A DNA stretch of 6,343 nt from DATKCJ01 sp035513275 (GCA_035513275.1 DATKCJ010000276.1:1-6343); one strand, 5' to 3'. Numbered from the stretch's first letter, positions 1 through 6,251 are shown. Program-made: numbers and translations. The notes: generated from the letters alone by a model not told the origin.

Positions 1-975
1 GAGGAGCACGAGCAGGATCATGGTAAAGCCGGCGGCCAGGCGTTGCGGGACTTTCCAGCGCTTCATGCCGGAGCGGGCGAAGGCCCAGCAGGCGGCCATG
101 ACGGCGAGAAGGGTGATGAGCGTGCCGAGAATCCAGCGCAGGTTGCGGGGTTCGAGCTCGGCGGTGGCGGCATGACCGCCTTCGGCGGCGCCAGTTGCGT
201 GGCCGGCCTCGGCCGTTGGGACGTGGGCCGTGGCACCGGTCTCATGCTCAGCGGCGGCGCCGTGCCCCCCGGCTGCGCCGTGGGCCTCACCGCTGGTGTA
301 GGCGAGCAGGCGCGCCTGCTCGGGGTGGGTGCCCAGCCAGTTGACGGAGCCGGAGGCGAGGTCGTAAACGGCGCCGACGACCTGGAGCTTGCCGTCGTGC
401 ACCAGTCCGCGGACCTCGGCGCTTTGCCGGAAAAGATCGTCGATGGACTGCCAGATATTGAGTTTGACGGCCGTGGCGAAAAGCGTGGCGCCGGACGCCA
501 CCGCGCGGGCTTTTTCCACAGCGGGGGCGATGTTGTCGACCAGGGCGGGGATGCTGCCGTGGACATCGGCGCCTTCCAGCACGGCACCCACCGCGCCGCA
601 GCCGGTGTGGCCCATGACAACGAGCAGCGGCGTGTGCAGGTGGCCGACGCCGTATTCCATGGAACCGACCTCGTCGGTGTCGGAGACGTTGCCGGCGACG
701 CGGACGACGAAGATGTCGCCGATCCCTTGGTCGAAAAGCAGCTCGGGGGCGACTCGGGAATCCGAGCAGGTGAGGACAGTGGCAAACGGAGCCTGACCCT
801 TCACCACTTCGGCGCGACGGTCGGCGGTCTGGTTCGGATGCGTGGCCTGCCCGGAGGTGAAACGGGAGTTGCCCTGCTGCAGATTCTGCAAGGCATCGGC
901 GGAGGAAACTGCTGCGGAAGCGAGCAGGGCGCTTAGAGCCGCGAGAGCGGCAAGGAGGAATCGGGTCGTTTTCAT
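1..975 (-). CDS. Secreted beta-carbonic anhydrase fused to a membrane receptor N-terminus (3' end outside window)
   Basis: The frame is open from the ATG at 975 to the left edge: 325 codons, no stop, C-terminus missing. Residues 1-26 form a signal peptide (MKTT, a Leu/Ala core, Ala-rich cleavage region). Residues 27-225 are a beta-class carbonic anhydrase, which interconverts CO2 and bicarbonate. The zinc ligands are C70, H123 and C126 (motifs CSDSR and MGHTGCGA), with the D72/R74 dyad intact, so it should be active in the periplasm. Residues 229-275 are an Ala/Gly/Glu/His linker with six His. Residues 280-299 are a membrane helix, then a basic loop (RSGMKRWKVPQR), then a second hydrophobic stretch (LAAGFTMILLVLL). 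That last part resembles the opening of chemoreceptors or 4-helix-bundle sensor kinases; the receptor assignment is inference because the rest is not visible. No clear ribosome binding site precedes the ATG. The start is chosen because the signal peptide begins there. A sigma-28-like promoter lies about 360 bp upstream. Confidence 0.88.
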   Translation of the reverse strand, partial: MKTTRFLLAALAALSALLASAAVSSADALQNLQQGNSRFTSGQATHPNQTADRRAEVVKGQAPFATVLTCSDSRVAPELLFDQGIGDIFVVRVAGNVSDTDEVGSMEYGVGHLHTPLLVVMGHTGCGAVGAVLEGADVHGSIPALVDNIAPAVEKARAVASGATLFATAVKLNIWQSIDDLFRQSAEVRGLVHDGKLQVVGAVYDLASGSVNWLGTHPEQARLLAYTSGEAHGAAGGHGAAAEHETGATAHVPTAEAGHATGAAEGGHAATAELEPRNLRWILGTLITLLAVMAACWAFARSGMKRWKVPQRLAAGFTMILLVLL

Positions 976-1337
976 TGGGAAGCGGAGATGGAAGGGTAAG
1001 GCCTGGCCCGGTCGGTCGGTGAGGCAGGCCAGGAGCGGTCGGCGGGGATGCATGCCTTCCCCGCTACCGGCCGGAAAGCCGGTGGGACACAGGACGCTGG
1101 TCGCGCCGGGCTTTGGGCTCGTGTCTGGAGTCGCGGGCGAGTTCGCCAAGACCACAGTGTCCACCGGGCGGACTTCCGCGGAGGGACGTTATCGGGCTGG
1201 TGATCTGGGTTGGGCATGGAGCGATTTGTCGCCAGATCCAGATGGGATCCGGTCGGACGTTGCTCCTTTCCTTGCCGGCCTTAGCCTGCCCGAAAGAGGC
1301 GGTCGCGCTGGGAGCGCACCGCAACGAACGATTCCTC
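976..1337 (-). other. Long, potentially structured 5' leader of the carbonic anhydrase gene
   Basis: About 360 bp separate the sigma-28-like promoter from the carbonic anhydrase ATG, and I find no convincing gene in it. Perfect inverted repeats are present. Bases 1042-1048 pair with 1058-1064 (7 bp, 9-nt loop). Bases 1066-1071 pair with 1078-1083 (6 bp, 6-nt loop), directly next to the first. Bases 1202-1208 pair with 1232-1238 (7 bp, enclosing a small GCGA/TCGC hairpin). Some such stems are expected by chance in GC-rich DNA. The two back-to-back hairpins near 1042-1083 are the best candidates for a real leader element. I could not match the whole to a known riboswitch. Confidence 0.35.
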
Positions 1338-1364
1338 TTATCGACCTTCAGGCTTCCGACTTTA
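1338..1364 (-). promoter_or_regulatory. Sigma-28 (FliA)-type flagellar/chemotaxis promoter
   Basis: Reading the minus strand, TAAA (1364-1361) is followed by exactly 15 bases and then GTCGATAA (1345-1338). The established sigma-28 consensus is TAAA-N15-GCCGATAA, so only one of twelve core bases differs and the spacer is exact. It starts ten bases past the T-run of the upstream gene's terminator and faces the carbonic anhydrase-receptor gene. Expected initiation is near 1330. Function is inferred from motif and context; spacing and sequence are directly visible. Confidence 0.7.
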
Positions 1365-1374
1365 GCGACGGACC

Positions 1375-1401
1375 AAAAAAATCCTCGGCCCTTAAGCCGG
1401 G
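1375..1401 (-). terminator. Intrinsic terminator of the response regulator gene
   Basis: On the minus strand, 14 bases past the response regulator stop codon, CCCGGC and GCCGAGG form a stem with one bulged base and a TTAAGG loop (1401-1383). A single A and then seven T follow (1381-1375). This is a textbook hairpin plus U-tract and implies that the carbonic anhydrase gene downstream has its own promoter. Confidence 0.7.
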
Positions 1402-1414
1402 CAGGAACGGGGGC

Positions 1415-2158
1415 TCAGCGGGCTTCGTGCCCGGCGAGCATCTGCTGCAGTCGCTGACGCAGGGCGCCAAGTTCTTTGGAACGAAAGCTGTGTTTTGTCT
1501 TCTCGATCACGGCGATGGAGTCGGTGACGGCGGAGCGCCAGGCGCCGGCGTCGACCTGGCCCACGGCCACTCGCCCGGCCCGGGCCCGCAGGCCCGCGGA
1601 CAGGTCCTTCAGCCGCCCCACGACGTTACTTTCCTCGCGGGATCCCGGCTCGCTGGCGGGGCCAAGCGTCCGGATGATATCCTCGATCACGCTGAGAAAC
1701 TCGCGGCGGCGGCGGTGCTCTTGCACGGCGCGCTGGATGGCGTCATCGAGTGTCGAGAAATCGACCGGCTTGAGCAAATAGCCGGCGACCGGCAGGTTCG
1801 CCGCGCGGCAGGCGGTTTCGAGTTCGGGCGTGCCCGTGATCAGGAGCACCGGGGGCAGATCGGCGTCGCTCAACAATCGTTCCACCCATTCCAGCCGGAA
1901 ATTTCCCGGCATGTGAATGTCACTAAGCACAAGGTCGAATTCGGTCGCGGCGAGCAACCGGTCGGCCTCCGGCGGGCCGGGCACGAAGGTCGTGCTGTAG
2001 CCGTTCCGGCGCAGCCAGCCTTCAATCACCATTCCGGTCATCGGATCGTCATCAACAAGGAGCAATCGGCCGCGGCAGGCTCGGGCTGGAAGGGGTGCTA
2101 CGTCTGCCTTCGCGAGCTTATCCCCGTCAAACGACGATGGGATATCGGAAGGATTCAT
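1415..2158 (-). CDS. Receiver-domain response regulator with helical C-terminus, no DNA-binding domain
   Basis: A 247-residue protein. Residues 31-148 are a CheY-like receiver: acidic pocket D36-D37-D38 (LLLVDDDP), phospho-acceptor D80 (LVLSDIHMPG), switch Thr T108 (LLITGT) and conserved K130 (LLKPVDF). It should therefore accept phosphate from a histidine kinase. Residues 150-247 are charged and helical, with no recognisable HTH, GGDEF, EAL or HD-GYP signature; the end (TKHSFRSKELGALRQRL) is a compact basic helix. Output is thus probably by protein contact. The ATG at 2158 is preferred. An upstream in-frame ATG at 2212 would add 18 residues rich in codons rare in the rest of the gene, and neither start has a good ribosome binding site. 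The next gene on the same strand is the carbonic anhydrase-receptor fusion, but a terminator and a new promoter separate them. A link in signalling is suggestive only. Confidence 0.85.
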   Translation of the reverse strand: MNPSDIPSSFDGDKLAKADVAPLPARACRGRLLLVDDDPMTGMVIEGWLRRNGYSTTFVPGPPEADRLLAATEFDLVLSDIHMPGNFRLEWVERLLSDADLPPVLLITGTPELETACRAANLPVAGYLLKPVDFSTLDDAIQRAVQEHRRRREFLSVIEDIIRTLGPASEPGSREESNVVGRLKDLSAGLRARAGRVAVGQVDAGAWRSAVTDSIAVIEKTKHSFRSKELGALRQRLQQMLAGHEAR

Positions 2159-2665
2159 AGTGGACGTGGACCTTGGCAGGAGGATACCTGCGCCGTCACG
2201 ACTGACAAGCATTTGAAGCGGGCGTGGTGGATCGCGTTTGAGGTCCAGCGATGTGGGCGAGGCTCAAGAAATCGGCGCAACCCCCGGGTCAGGTTTGAGG
2301 TTTAAAGTTTAGCAGTGGTGCAGTTGCTGCCCCTCAAGACGAACGCAGCCGAGCGGCACCGATCGCAGCAGCGGAGTTGTCACGATCTCTGCTTCCTCTT
2401 TCCGCTTCGCTCCAGTCCGGTGATCAGCAACCTCCGGCGGCGGCGGCGCGAAAAATCGCGCGGAGTCGGCCGCAAACCGGACGTTGAGGCAAGACAGGGC
2501 TTGAACTCCTTGGTAGCACGCCCCTCGCAAGGGGTGCTAGCTCAGTGAAACCTGCCCTCATGTTCCCGCACTTTGGGCCGATTTATTGACAAGAACTTTC
2601 AAGTTCGGACCCAGCCATTCCCAATGATTTCAAGCACAGACTTGTTCAGCAGCTCCGGTGACCCG
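2159..2665. other. Intergenic region upstream of the response regulator
   Basis: No credible gene is seen here. Short frames on both strands have compositions typical of chance frames. The region includes an AT-rich patch around 2296-2312 that could hold the minus-strand promoter of the response regulator, though I cannot point to good -35/-10 boxes. It also contains the stem-loop at 2514-2539, listed separately. Confidence 0.4.
2514..2539. repeat. Stem-loop (imperfect inverted repeat)
   Basis: TAGCA (2514-2518) pairs with TGCTA (2535-2539), and CCCCT (2521-2525) with AGGGG (2530-2534). There is a two-base bulge on one side and the loop is CGCA. The stem is ten base pairs. No T-run follows on either strand, so it is not a standard terminator. 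It may be a regulatory or mobile-element remnant; function unknown. Confidence 0.5.
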
Positions 2666-2863
2666 ATGCCGAATTCCAGTGCAAACCACCGCTCATCGCG
2701 CTTGAACCGCCTCAAAGCCGCGCGTCAGCCGCGTAATCGCAGGGACTACGTCACATTTGGCCGGGCGCTGCTCGAGAATCCGCTTTATCCGGACGCCCGC
2801 GTCATCGAGGAACTCGCGGGCGTGATGTCGCGACGTGTTTTCAGCGACCTTCGCGGCTCCTGA
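2666..2863 (+). CDS. Doubtful small hypothetical protein
   Basis: A 65-codon frame from ATG 2666; an in-frame ATG at 2624 would give a longer form. The product begins MPNSSANHRSSRLNRL, is basic in its first half and ends VIEELAGVMSRRVFSDLRG. I do not recognise it. In its favour, codons in the second half favour G/C in third position, as in the real genes nearby. Against it, there is no ribosome binding site, it is short, and its stop lies only three bases from the stop of the convergent aldehyde dehydrogenase. It could be a genuine small protein, a remnant, or chance. Confidence 0.25.
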   Translation: MPNSSANHRSSRLNRLKAARQPRNRRDYVTFGRALLENPLYPDARVIEELAGVMSRRVFSDLRGS

Positions 2864-2866
2864 ACG

Positions 2867-4456
2867 CTATCGCGCGATGTCGTCGCGGGTCCAGGCACCG
2901 TCGACGAGTCGCCAAGCGAGCCCGCCGGGATTCGCATCGCGCAGAATTGCAGGCAGGCGCGCAGGTCTGAAACTGTCGTAGCAGCGCAGCGCCGCGAACC
3001 GCCGGATCGAGGCCGGGATTCCGACTGCCGTGAATCCGGGGTGGCCAGCCGCAGGGTAGGGGCCGCCGTGCACCATCGCGGGGCTCACTGCGACGCCCGT
3101 AGGCATCTTGTCGTTGAGCACGCGGCCGACGTTTCGCGCGACGAGGGGCACGAGGCGGTCATGCAGCGCATCGTCCGAGCCGTCCGTAGCGGTGTAGAGC
3201 GAGCCGGTGAGTCCCGGTTCGATCAGGGCAACACATTCCTCGAGCTGGTCCTCGTCGTCCGCGACCACGACGACCGAGCACGGACCAAACATCTCTTCTT
3301 GAAATTCCTTCGGGTGCTTCAGGAATGTCGCACCCTTCACAGAGAGGAGCGTGCTCTGGAAACGAAAACCCGGAGACGGTCCTTCCGATCCGCCGCACAA
3401 CAAGTCTGCACCGAGCGAGACCATGTGCGCCGCAGTGGCCTTCAAGATCGCCGGCATGTCAGGCGCGAGCAGCGCGCCGGCGGGCGAGGAGGAGAACTTT
3501 GCGACAGCGTCGTTCAGGAAGACGCTCGCGGTCTCGCTGCGCACGACGAGAACGATGCCAGGGTTTGTGCAAAACTGGCCGACACCCAACAGGCACGAGC
3601 CGGCGAACTCCGTGGCGAGTGCCGTGCCGCGCTCGGCCAGTGCGCCGGGGAGGATCACAACCGGATTAACGCTGCCGAGTTCGAAATAGGCAGGCACGCC
3701 CGCGGCGTCGGCCGCGGCCTTGAGCTTGAGACCGGTCGGCCGTCCGCCTGTGAACCCCAGCGCGCCGGTGCGCGGGTCGCTCATCAACCGCAGGCCGTCC
3801 GGTGCCGCGCAGCGGTAGAACATCTGCACCGTCGCCGCCGGAAGGCCGCTTGCGACGACCGCTTCGTGCGCGAGCCGGGCGAGCACGCGCGTAGTGCCTG
3901 CGTGGGCGGGATGCGCCTTCGCGATCACGGGATTGCCCGCAGCGATCGCGGCTGCGAAATCGCCGCCCGCGATTCCGTTGAATGCGTAAGGAAAATTGTT
4001 CGGCCCCATCACGACGACCGGCTTGCCGAGCGGCTCGAGGCGCGAGCGAATGTTCAGCTTCGTGTCGATCGTGGGAGTGCTCCACGATCCCTCGCGTGCG
4101 GCGGCGGCGGCCTGGCGAAGCTGGTTGATCGTGCGCGGCAGCTCGACATCGCGAAGCCGCGGCGCCTCCGCGAGCGCAGTCTCGATGTGCGCGATCCGCA
4201 CGAGTTCGTCGGCGTGCGCCTGGATGCGGTTGGCATAGTCCTCAAGGAATCCTGCGATCGCTTCCGGCGCTGTGCGTGCGAGCGCCGCGGCCGCCTCGGT
4301 GCCGGCGCGCAGCATCTCGTCGAGATCGTGCCACGGCGAGACAGGATAAAGCGCCGCGAGTGCCTCGCCCGTCGCCGGATTGAAGGCGTTGAAAGTCTTG
4401 GGCGCCTCGGCAGGCGTCGACCAGTGGCCGGAGATGAGGATCGGTTCGAGTTGCAT
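2867..4456 (-). CDS. Aldehyde dehydrogenase, alpha-ketoglutaric semialdehyde (2,5-dioxovalerate) dehydrogenase type
   Basis: A 529-residue member of the aldehyde dehydrogenase superfamily, close to the usual length of the NADP-dependent 2,5-dioxovalerate dehydrogenases. These oxidise alpha-ketoglutaric semialdehyde to 2-oxoglutarate, the last step of oxidative uronate/aldarate, pentose and hydroxyproline catabolism. Visible landmarks are FNAFNPATGE (22-31), GPNNFPYAFN with the oxyanion-hole Asn (151-160), K180 (IAKAHPAH) for cofactor binding, GFTGG (234-238), the general base E259 in FELGSVNPV, the nucleophile C296 in GQFCTNPG, and EEMFGP (387-392). The short form starting MQLEPI at 4456 is chosen because family similarity begins there. 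The frame stays open further upstream but then overlaps the divergent reductase gene. Substrate is inferred from family resemblance; a fatty or other aldehyde is possible. It is cytoplasmic, with no signal peptide. It is divergent from the aldo/keto reductase and probably shares control with it. Confidence 0.88.
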   Translation of the reverse strand: MQLEPILISGHWSTPAEAPKTFNAFNPATGEALAALYPVSPWHDLDEMLRAGTEAAAALARTAPEAIAGFLEDYANRIQAHADELVRIAHIETALAEAPRLRDVELPRTINQLRQAAAAAREGSWSTPTIDTKLNIRSRLEPLGKPVVVMGPNNFPYAFNGIAGGDFAAAIAAGNPVIAKAHPAHAGTTRVLARLAHEAVVASGLPAATVQMFYRCAAPDGLRLMSDPRTGALGFTGGRPTGLKLKAAADAAGVPAYFELGSVNPVVILPGALAERGTALATEFAGSCLLGVGQFCTNPGIVLVVRSETASVFLNDAVAKFSSSPAGALLAPDMPAILKATAAHMVSLGADLLCGGSEGPSPGFRFQSTLLSVKGATFLKHPKEFQEEMFGPCSVVVVADDEDQLEECVALIEPGLTGSLYTATDGSDDALHDRLVPLVARNVGRVLNDKMPTGVAVSPAMVHGGPYPAAGHPGFTAVGIPASIRRFAALRCYDSFRPARLPAILRDANPGGLAWRLVDGAWTRDDIAR

Positions 4457-4591
4457 GGGTGCGTGCGTGTCGTGGTTGTGAGCGATAATCCTACGCACGT
4501 CAGCCGCGGCGTCGAGTCTGCTGACGAACGTTGCGGGTTCGTCGCGGAGTTTGCACTTTCCTTGCCATTCACCCGCGGCAACCCTCACGGG
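4457..4591. promoter_or_regulatory. Divergent promoter region with two perfect inverted repeats
   Basis: This 135-bp gap separates the start codons of the aldehyde dehydrogenase and the reductase, so both promoters must lie here or inside the genes. CGTGCGT (4462-4468) and ACGCACG (4493-4499) form one perfect 7-bp inverted repeat with a 24-nt spacer. CGTCAGC (4498-4504) and GCTGACG (4520-4526) form a second with a 15-nt spacer; the two share bases 4498-4499. GATAAT (4484-4489), a plausible -10 box, sits inside the first repeat, but no good -35 box is evident for either direction. The repeats are candidate operator sites. Confidence 0.4.
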
Positions 4592-5590
4592 ATGAGCGCC
4601 TACGTCCCGAATCCCAAACGTTATGAAGCGATCCAGTATCAACGCTGCGGCCGCAGTGGCTTGAAACTGCCGCGCATCTCGCTCGGCTTGTGGCACAATT
4701 TCGGCGGAGCCGATCCGATCGAGAACCAGCGTGCGCTGCTGCGCCGCGCCTTCGACCTCGGCATCACGCATTTCGATCTCGCAAACAACTACGGCCCGCC
4801 GCCGGGCTCGGCGGAGGAGAACTTCGGCCGCATCCTGCGCGAGGACTTTGCGGATATTCGCGATGAACTGATCATCTCCACGAAAGCCGGCTACGGCATG
4901 TGGGACGGTCCGTATGGCGACTGGGGCTCGCGAAAATACCTGCTCGCATCGCTCGACCAGAGTTTGAAGCGGATGGGGCTGCCCTACGTCGACATCTTCT
5001 ACCACCACCGGCCGGATCCGAAGACGCCGCTCGAGGAGACAATGACCGCGCTCGCCGATGCCGTGCGCTCAGGTCGCGCGCTCTACGTCGGGATCTCCAA
5101 CTACAAGGCCGCCGAGACGTTGAAGGCCGCGGCGATTCTGAAACAGCTCGGCGTGCCGCTGCTGATCCACCAGCCGAAATACAACATGTTCGAGCGCTGG
5201 GTTGAGCCGGAGCTCCTGCCTGCGCTCGCCGACGTCGGCGCAGGCTGCATTCCATTTTCGCCGCTCGCACAGGGCCTGCTCACGAATCGTTATCTCAAGG
5301 GCATCCCAGACGACTCGCGCGCGCACAAGCCCACTGGCTTCCTTCAGGAGTCGCAGGTCACACCCGCCGTGATCGCAAAAGTCCGGGCGCTCAACGAAGT
5401 CGCCGTCGCCCGCGGTTCGACGCTCGCCCAAATGGCGACGCTCTGGCTCCTGCGCCGGCCCGAGATCACCACCGTCCTCATCGGCGCGAGCAGAGTCTCG
5501 CAGATCGACGACATCCACGCCGGCCTTTCCCAGCCCACACTCTCCGCCGACGAACTCGCGCGGATCGAGACGATCTTAGCAGGGAACTGA
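4592..5590 (+). CDS. gpr: Aldo/keto reductase, L-glyceraldehyde 3-phosphate reductase type (YghZ/Gpr)
   Basis: A 332-residue cytoplasmic TIM-barrel aldo/keto reductase. Long stretches match what I recall of Escherichia coli YghZ, such as GITHFDLANNYGPPPGSAEE, LIISTKAGY and SLDQSLKRMGL. The catalytic tetrad is D62, Y67, K98 and H139. The NADPH-binding end is present (SPLAQGLLT near 223-231, VLIGASR 295-301). The known enzyme reduces L-glyceraldehyde 3-phosphate with NADPH and also detoxifies methylglyoxal-type aldehydes; whether this homologue shares that substrate is inference. It is somewhat shorter than YghZ, with a reduced loop around 243-256 and a truncated C-terminal tail. The ATG at 4592 is chosen because YghZ-like sequence (PNPKRYEAIQYQRCGRSGL) starts a few residues later; the ribosome binding site is weak. 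It is divergent from the aldehyde dehydrogenase and convergent with the HEPN-like gene. Confidence 0.9.
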   Translation: MSAYVPNPKRYEAIQYQRCGRSGLKLPRISLGLWHNFGGADPIENQRALLRRAFDLGITHFDLANNYGPPPGSAEENFGRILREDFADIRDELIISTKAGYGMWDGPYGDWGSRKYLLASLDQSLKRMGLPYVDIFYHHRPDPKTPLEETMTALADAVRSGRALYVGISNYKAAETLKAAAILKQLGVPLLIHQPKYNMFERWVEPELLPALADVGAGCIPFSPLAQGLLTNRYLKGIPDDSRAHKPTGFLQESQVTPAVIAKVRALNEVAVARGSTLAQMATLWLLRRPEITTVLIGASRVSQIDDIHAGLSQPTLSADELARIETILAGN

Positions 5591-5603
5591 TCCCTTCTCT
5601 CAG

Positions 5604-5619
5604 TTCGCGACCTCGCGAA
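5604..5619. terminator. Hairpin between convergent genes, possible transcript end
   Basis: TTCGCG (5604-5609) and CGCGAA (5614-5619) form a perfect 6-bp stem with a 4-base loop. It lies 14 bases past the reductase stop and 19 bases past the stop of the opposing gene. No U-tract follows in either direction, so it is only a candidate terminator or mRNA-stabilising structure serving both genes. Confidence 0.35.
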
Positions 5620-5637
5620 GACGAAAGCAGAGTTCGC

Positions 5638-6234
5638 TCAGGCCTTGGCCGCGGCTTCAGGCTCAGTGTAGGTGACGCAAAGGAGACGGTGCAGAGCTTC
5701 AATTCCCTCAAACACCGGGTGGTCGTCCAGTTGGCGGATGTCGAAAGCAGCACAAATTTCAATGTCCCTTTGGGAGAGGTAATTTTCGTGAATCAAAACC
5801 TCGCGAAGCTGATCCGCGTCATCAGGGTATTCACGGATTTCAGGGACAGCGCCATCGGCAAGGAACCGCGCGTAACACCGAAGAACGTTTGACGTTGAAT
5901 GGGTTTGGATTTCCTCAACGATCCGAAGAATTTCACGGATCTTCGTGTCGAGGGCGGCAGCAGAATTGTAGAAGATGTTGCCGTTAGGATGGGCTGATTC
6001 ATTGCGGTCATCCACGAGCTTAGCGTAAGTGCCGATCTTTCCGTTGTCGCATTGGATTAACTTCAAAAAACGCAGCACCGTGCGCTCGGGCACAACGCTG
6101 AACGCAAATGGCGACGTTGCCTCCAAGAGGGTCTTCTCATCTCGCCCGAAGCCGATCAACCCCTTTTCGAAATCGCAGGGCTCCGTCCTCTTGATCTGCC
6201 AGATATTGAAGTAGACGAAGCTCATCGCGAGCAT
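5638..6234 (-). CDS. HEPN-like protein, probably truncated at its N-terminus by an insertion element
   Basis: 198 residues from the first ATG (6234). I do not recognise the full protein. Residues 50-110 are helical and contain LVDDRNESAHPNG with R77-N78 and H82, the RX4H motif of HEPN domains. HEPN domains are often metal-independent ribonucleases of toxin-antitoxin and phage-defence systems. The C-terminal part (120-190) is acidic and helical, without further motifs. Upstream of the ATG the same frame reads TFLAYH, natural-looking protein, back to about 6251. There putative insertion-sequence DNA begins, and a stop occurs at 6265-6267. The original start is therefore probably lost, leaving a remnant or a shortened product from 6234. 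Base composition is visibly AT-richer than in the neighbouring metabolic genes, which suggests horizontal acquisition. The HEPN call rests on one short motif and its helical context. Confidence 0.6.
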   Translation of the reverse strand: MLAMSFVYFNIWQIKRTEPCDFEKGLIGFGRDEKTLLEATSPFAFSVVPERTVLRFLKLIQCDNGKIGTYAKLVDDRNESAHPNGNIFYNSAAALDTKIREILRIVEEIQTHSTSNVLRCYARFLADGAVPEIREYPDDADQLREVLIHENYLSQRDIEICAAFDIRQLDDHPVFEGIEALHRLLCVTYTEPEAAAKA

Positions 6235-6251
6235 GTGGTAGGCGAGGAAGG

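Noticed and set aside
43..936. Long plus-strand open frame
   Set aside because: Antisense to the carbonic anhydrase, whose motifs are on the minus strand; its Gly/Ala-rich product is a by-product of high GC content.
1040..1140. Fragments resembling a cyclic-di-GMP-I or cobalamin riboswitch in the leader
   Set aside because: Short matches such as CAAAGCC and CCGGTAGCGGGG occur, but the conserved cores (GGACGCAAAGCC, or the B12-box set) are absent in order; an Infernal search would settle it.
972..1217. Minus-strand frame whose stop overlaps the carbonic anhydrase ATG (ATGA)
   Set aside because: The overlap would suit translational coupling, but the Pro/Arg/Ser-rich product and unbiased codons look non-coding, and no ribosome binding site is present.
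842..2305. 487-residue plus-strand open frame
   Set aside because: It is antisense to the response regulator, the terminator and the promoter, and its product has no family features.
2250..2320. Possible second sigma-28 promoter before the response regulator (TAAA and GCCGATTT)
   Set aside because: The spacer is 24 bases instead of 15 and the -10 element is degenerate.
2530..2546. tRNA-like start (AGGGGTGCTAGCTCAGT)
   Set aside because: No anticodon arm, T-arm or matching acceptor strand follows.
4475..4489. lac-operator-like string TTGTGAGCGATAA
   Set aside because: It lacks the matching second half-site and one central base; probably chance.
3041..4591. Plus-strand extension giving an 849-residue frame ending in the aldo/keto reductase
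   Set aside because: The added N-terminal part is antisense to the aldehyde dehydrogenase and is Arg-rich, as expected of a shadow; family similarity begins at 4592.
4457..5008. 184-residue N-terminal extension of the aldehyde dehydrogenase
   Set aside because: It is antisense to the reductase, and the family normally starts near the MQLEPI methionine.
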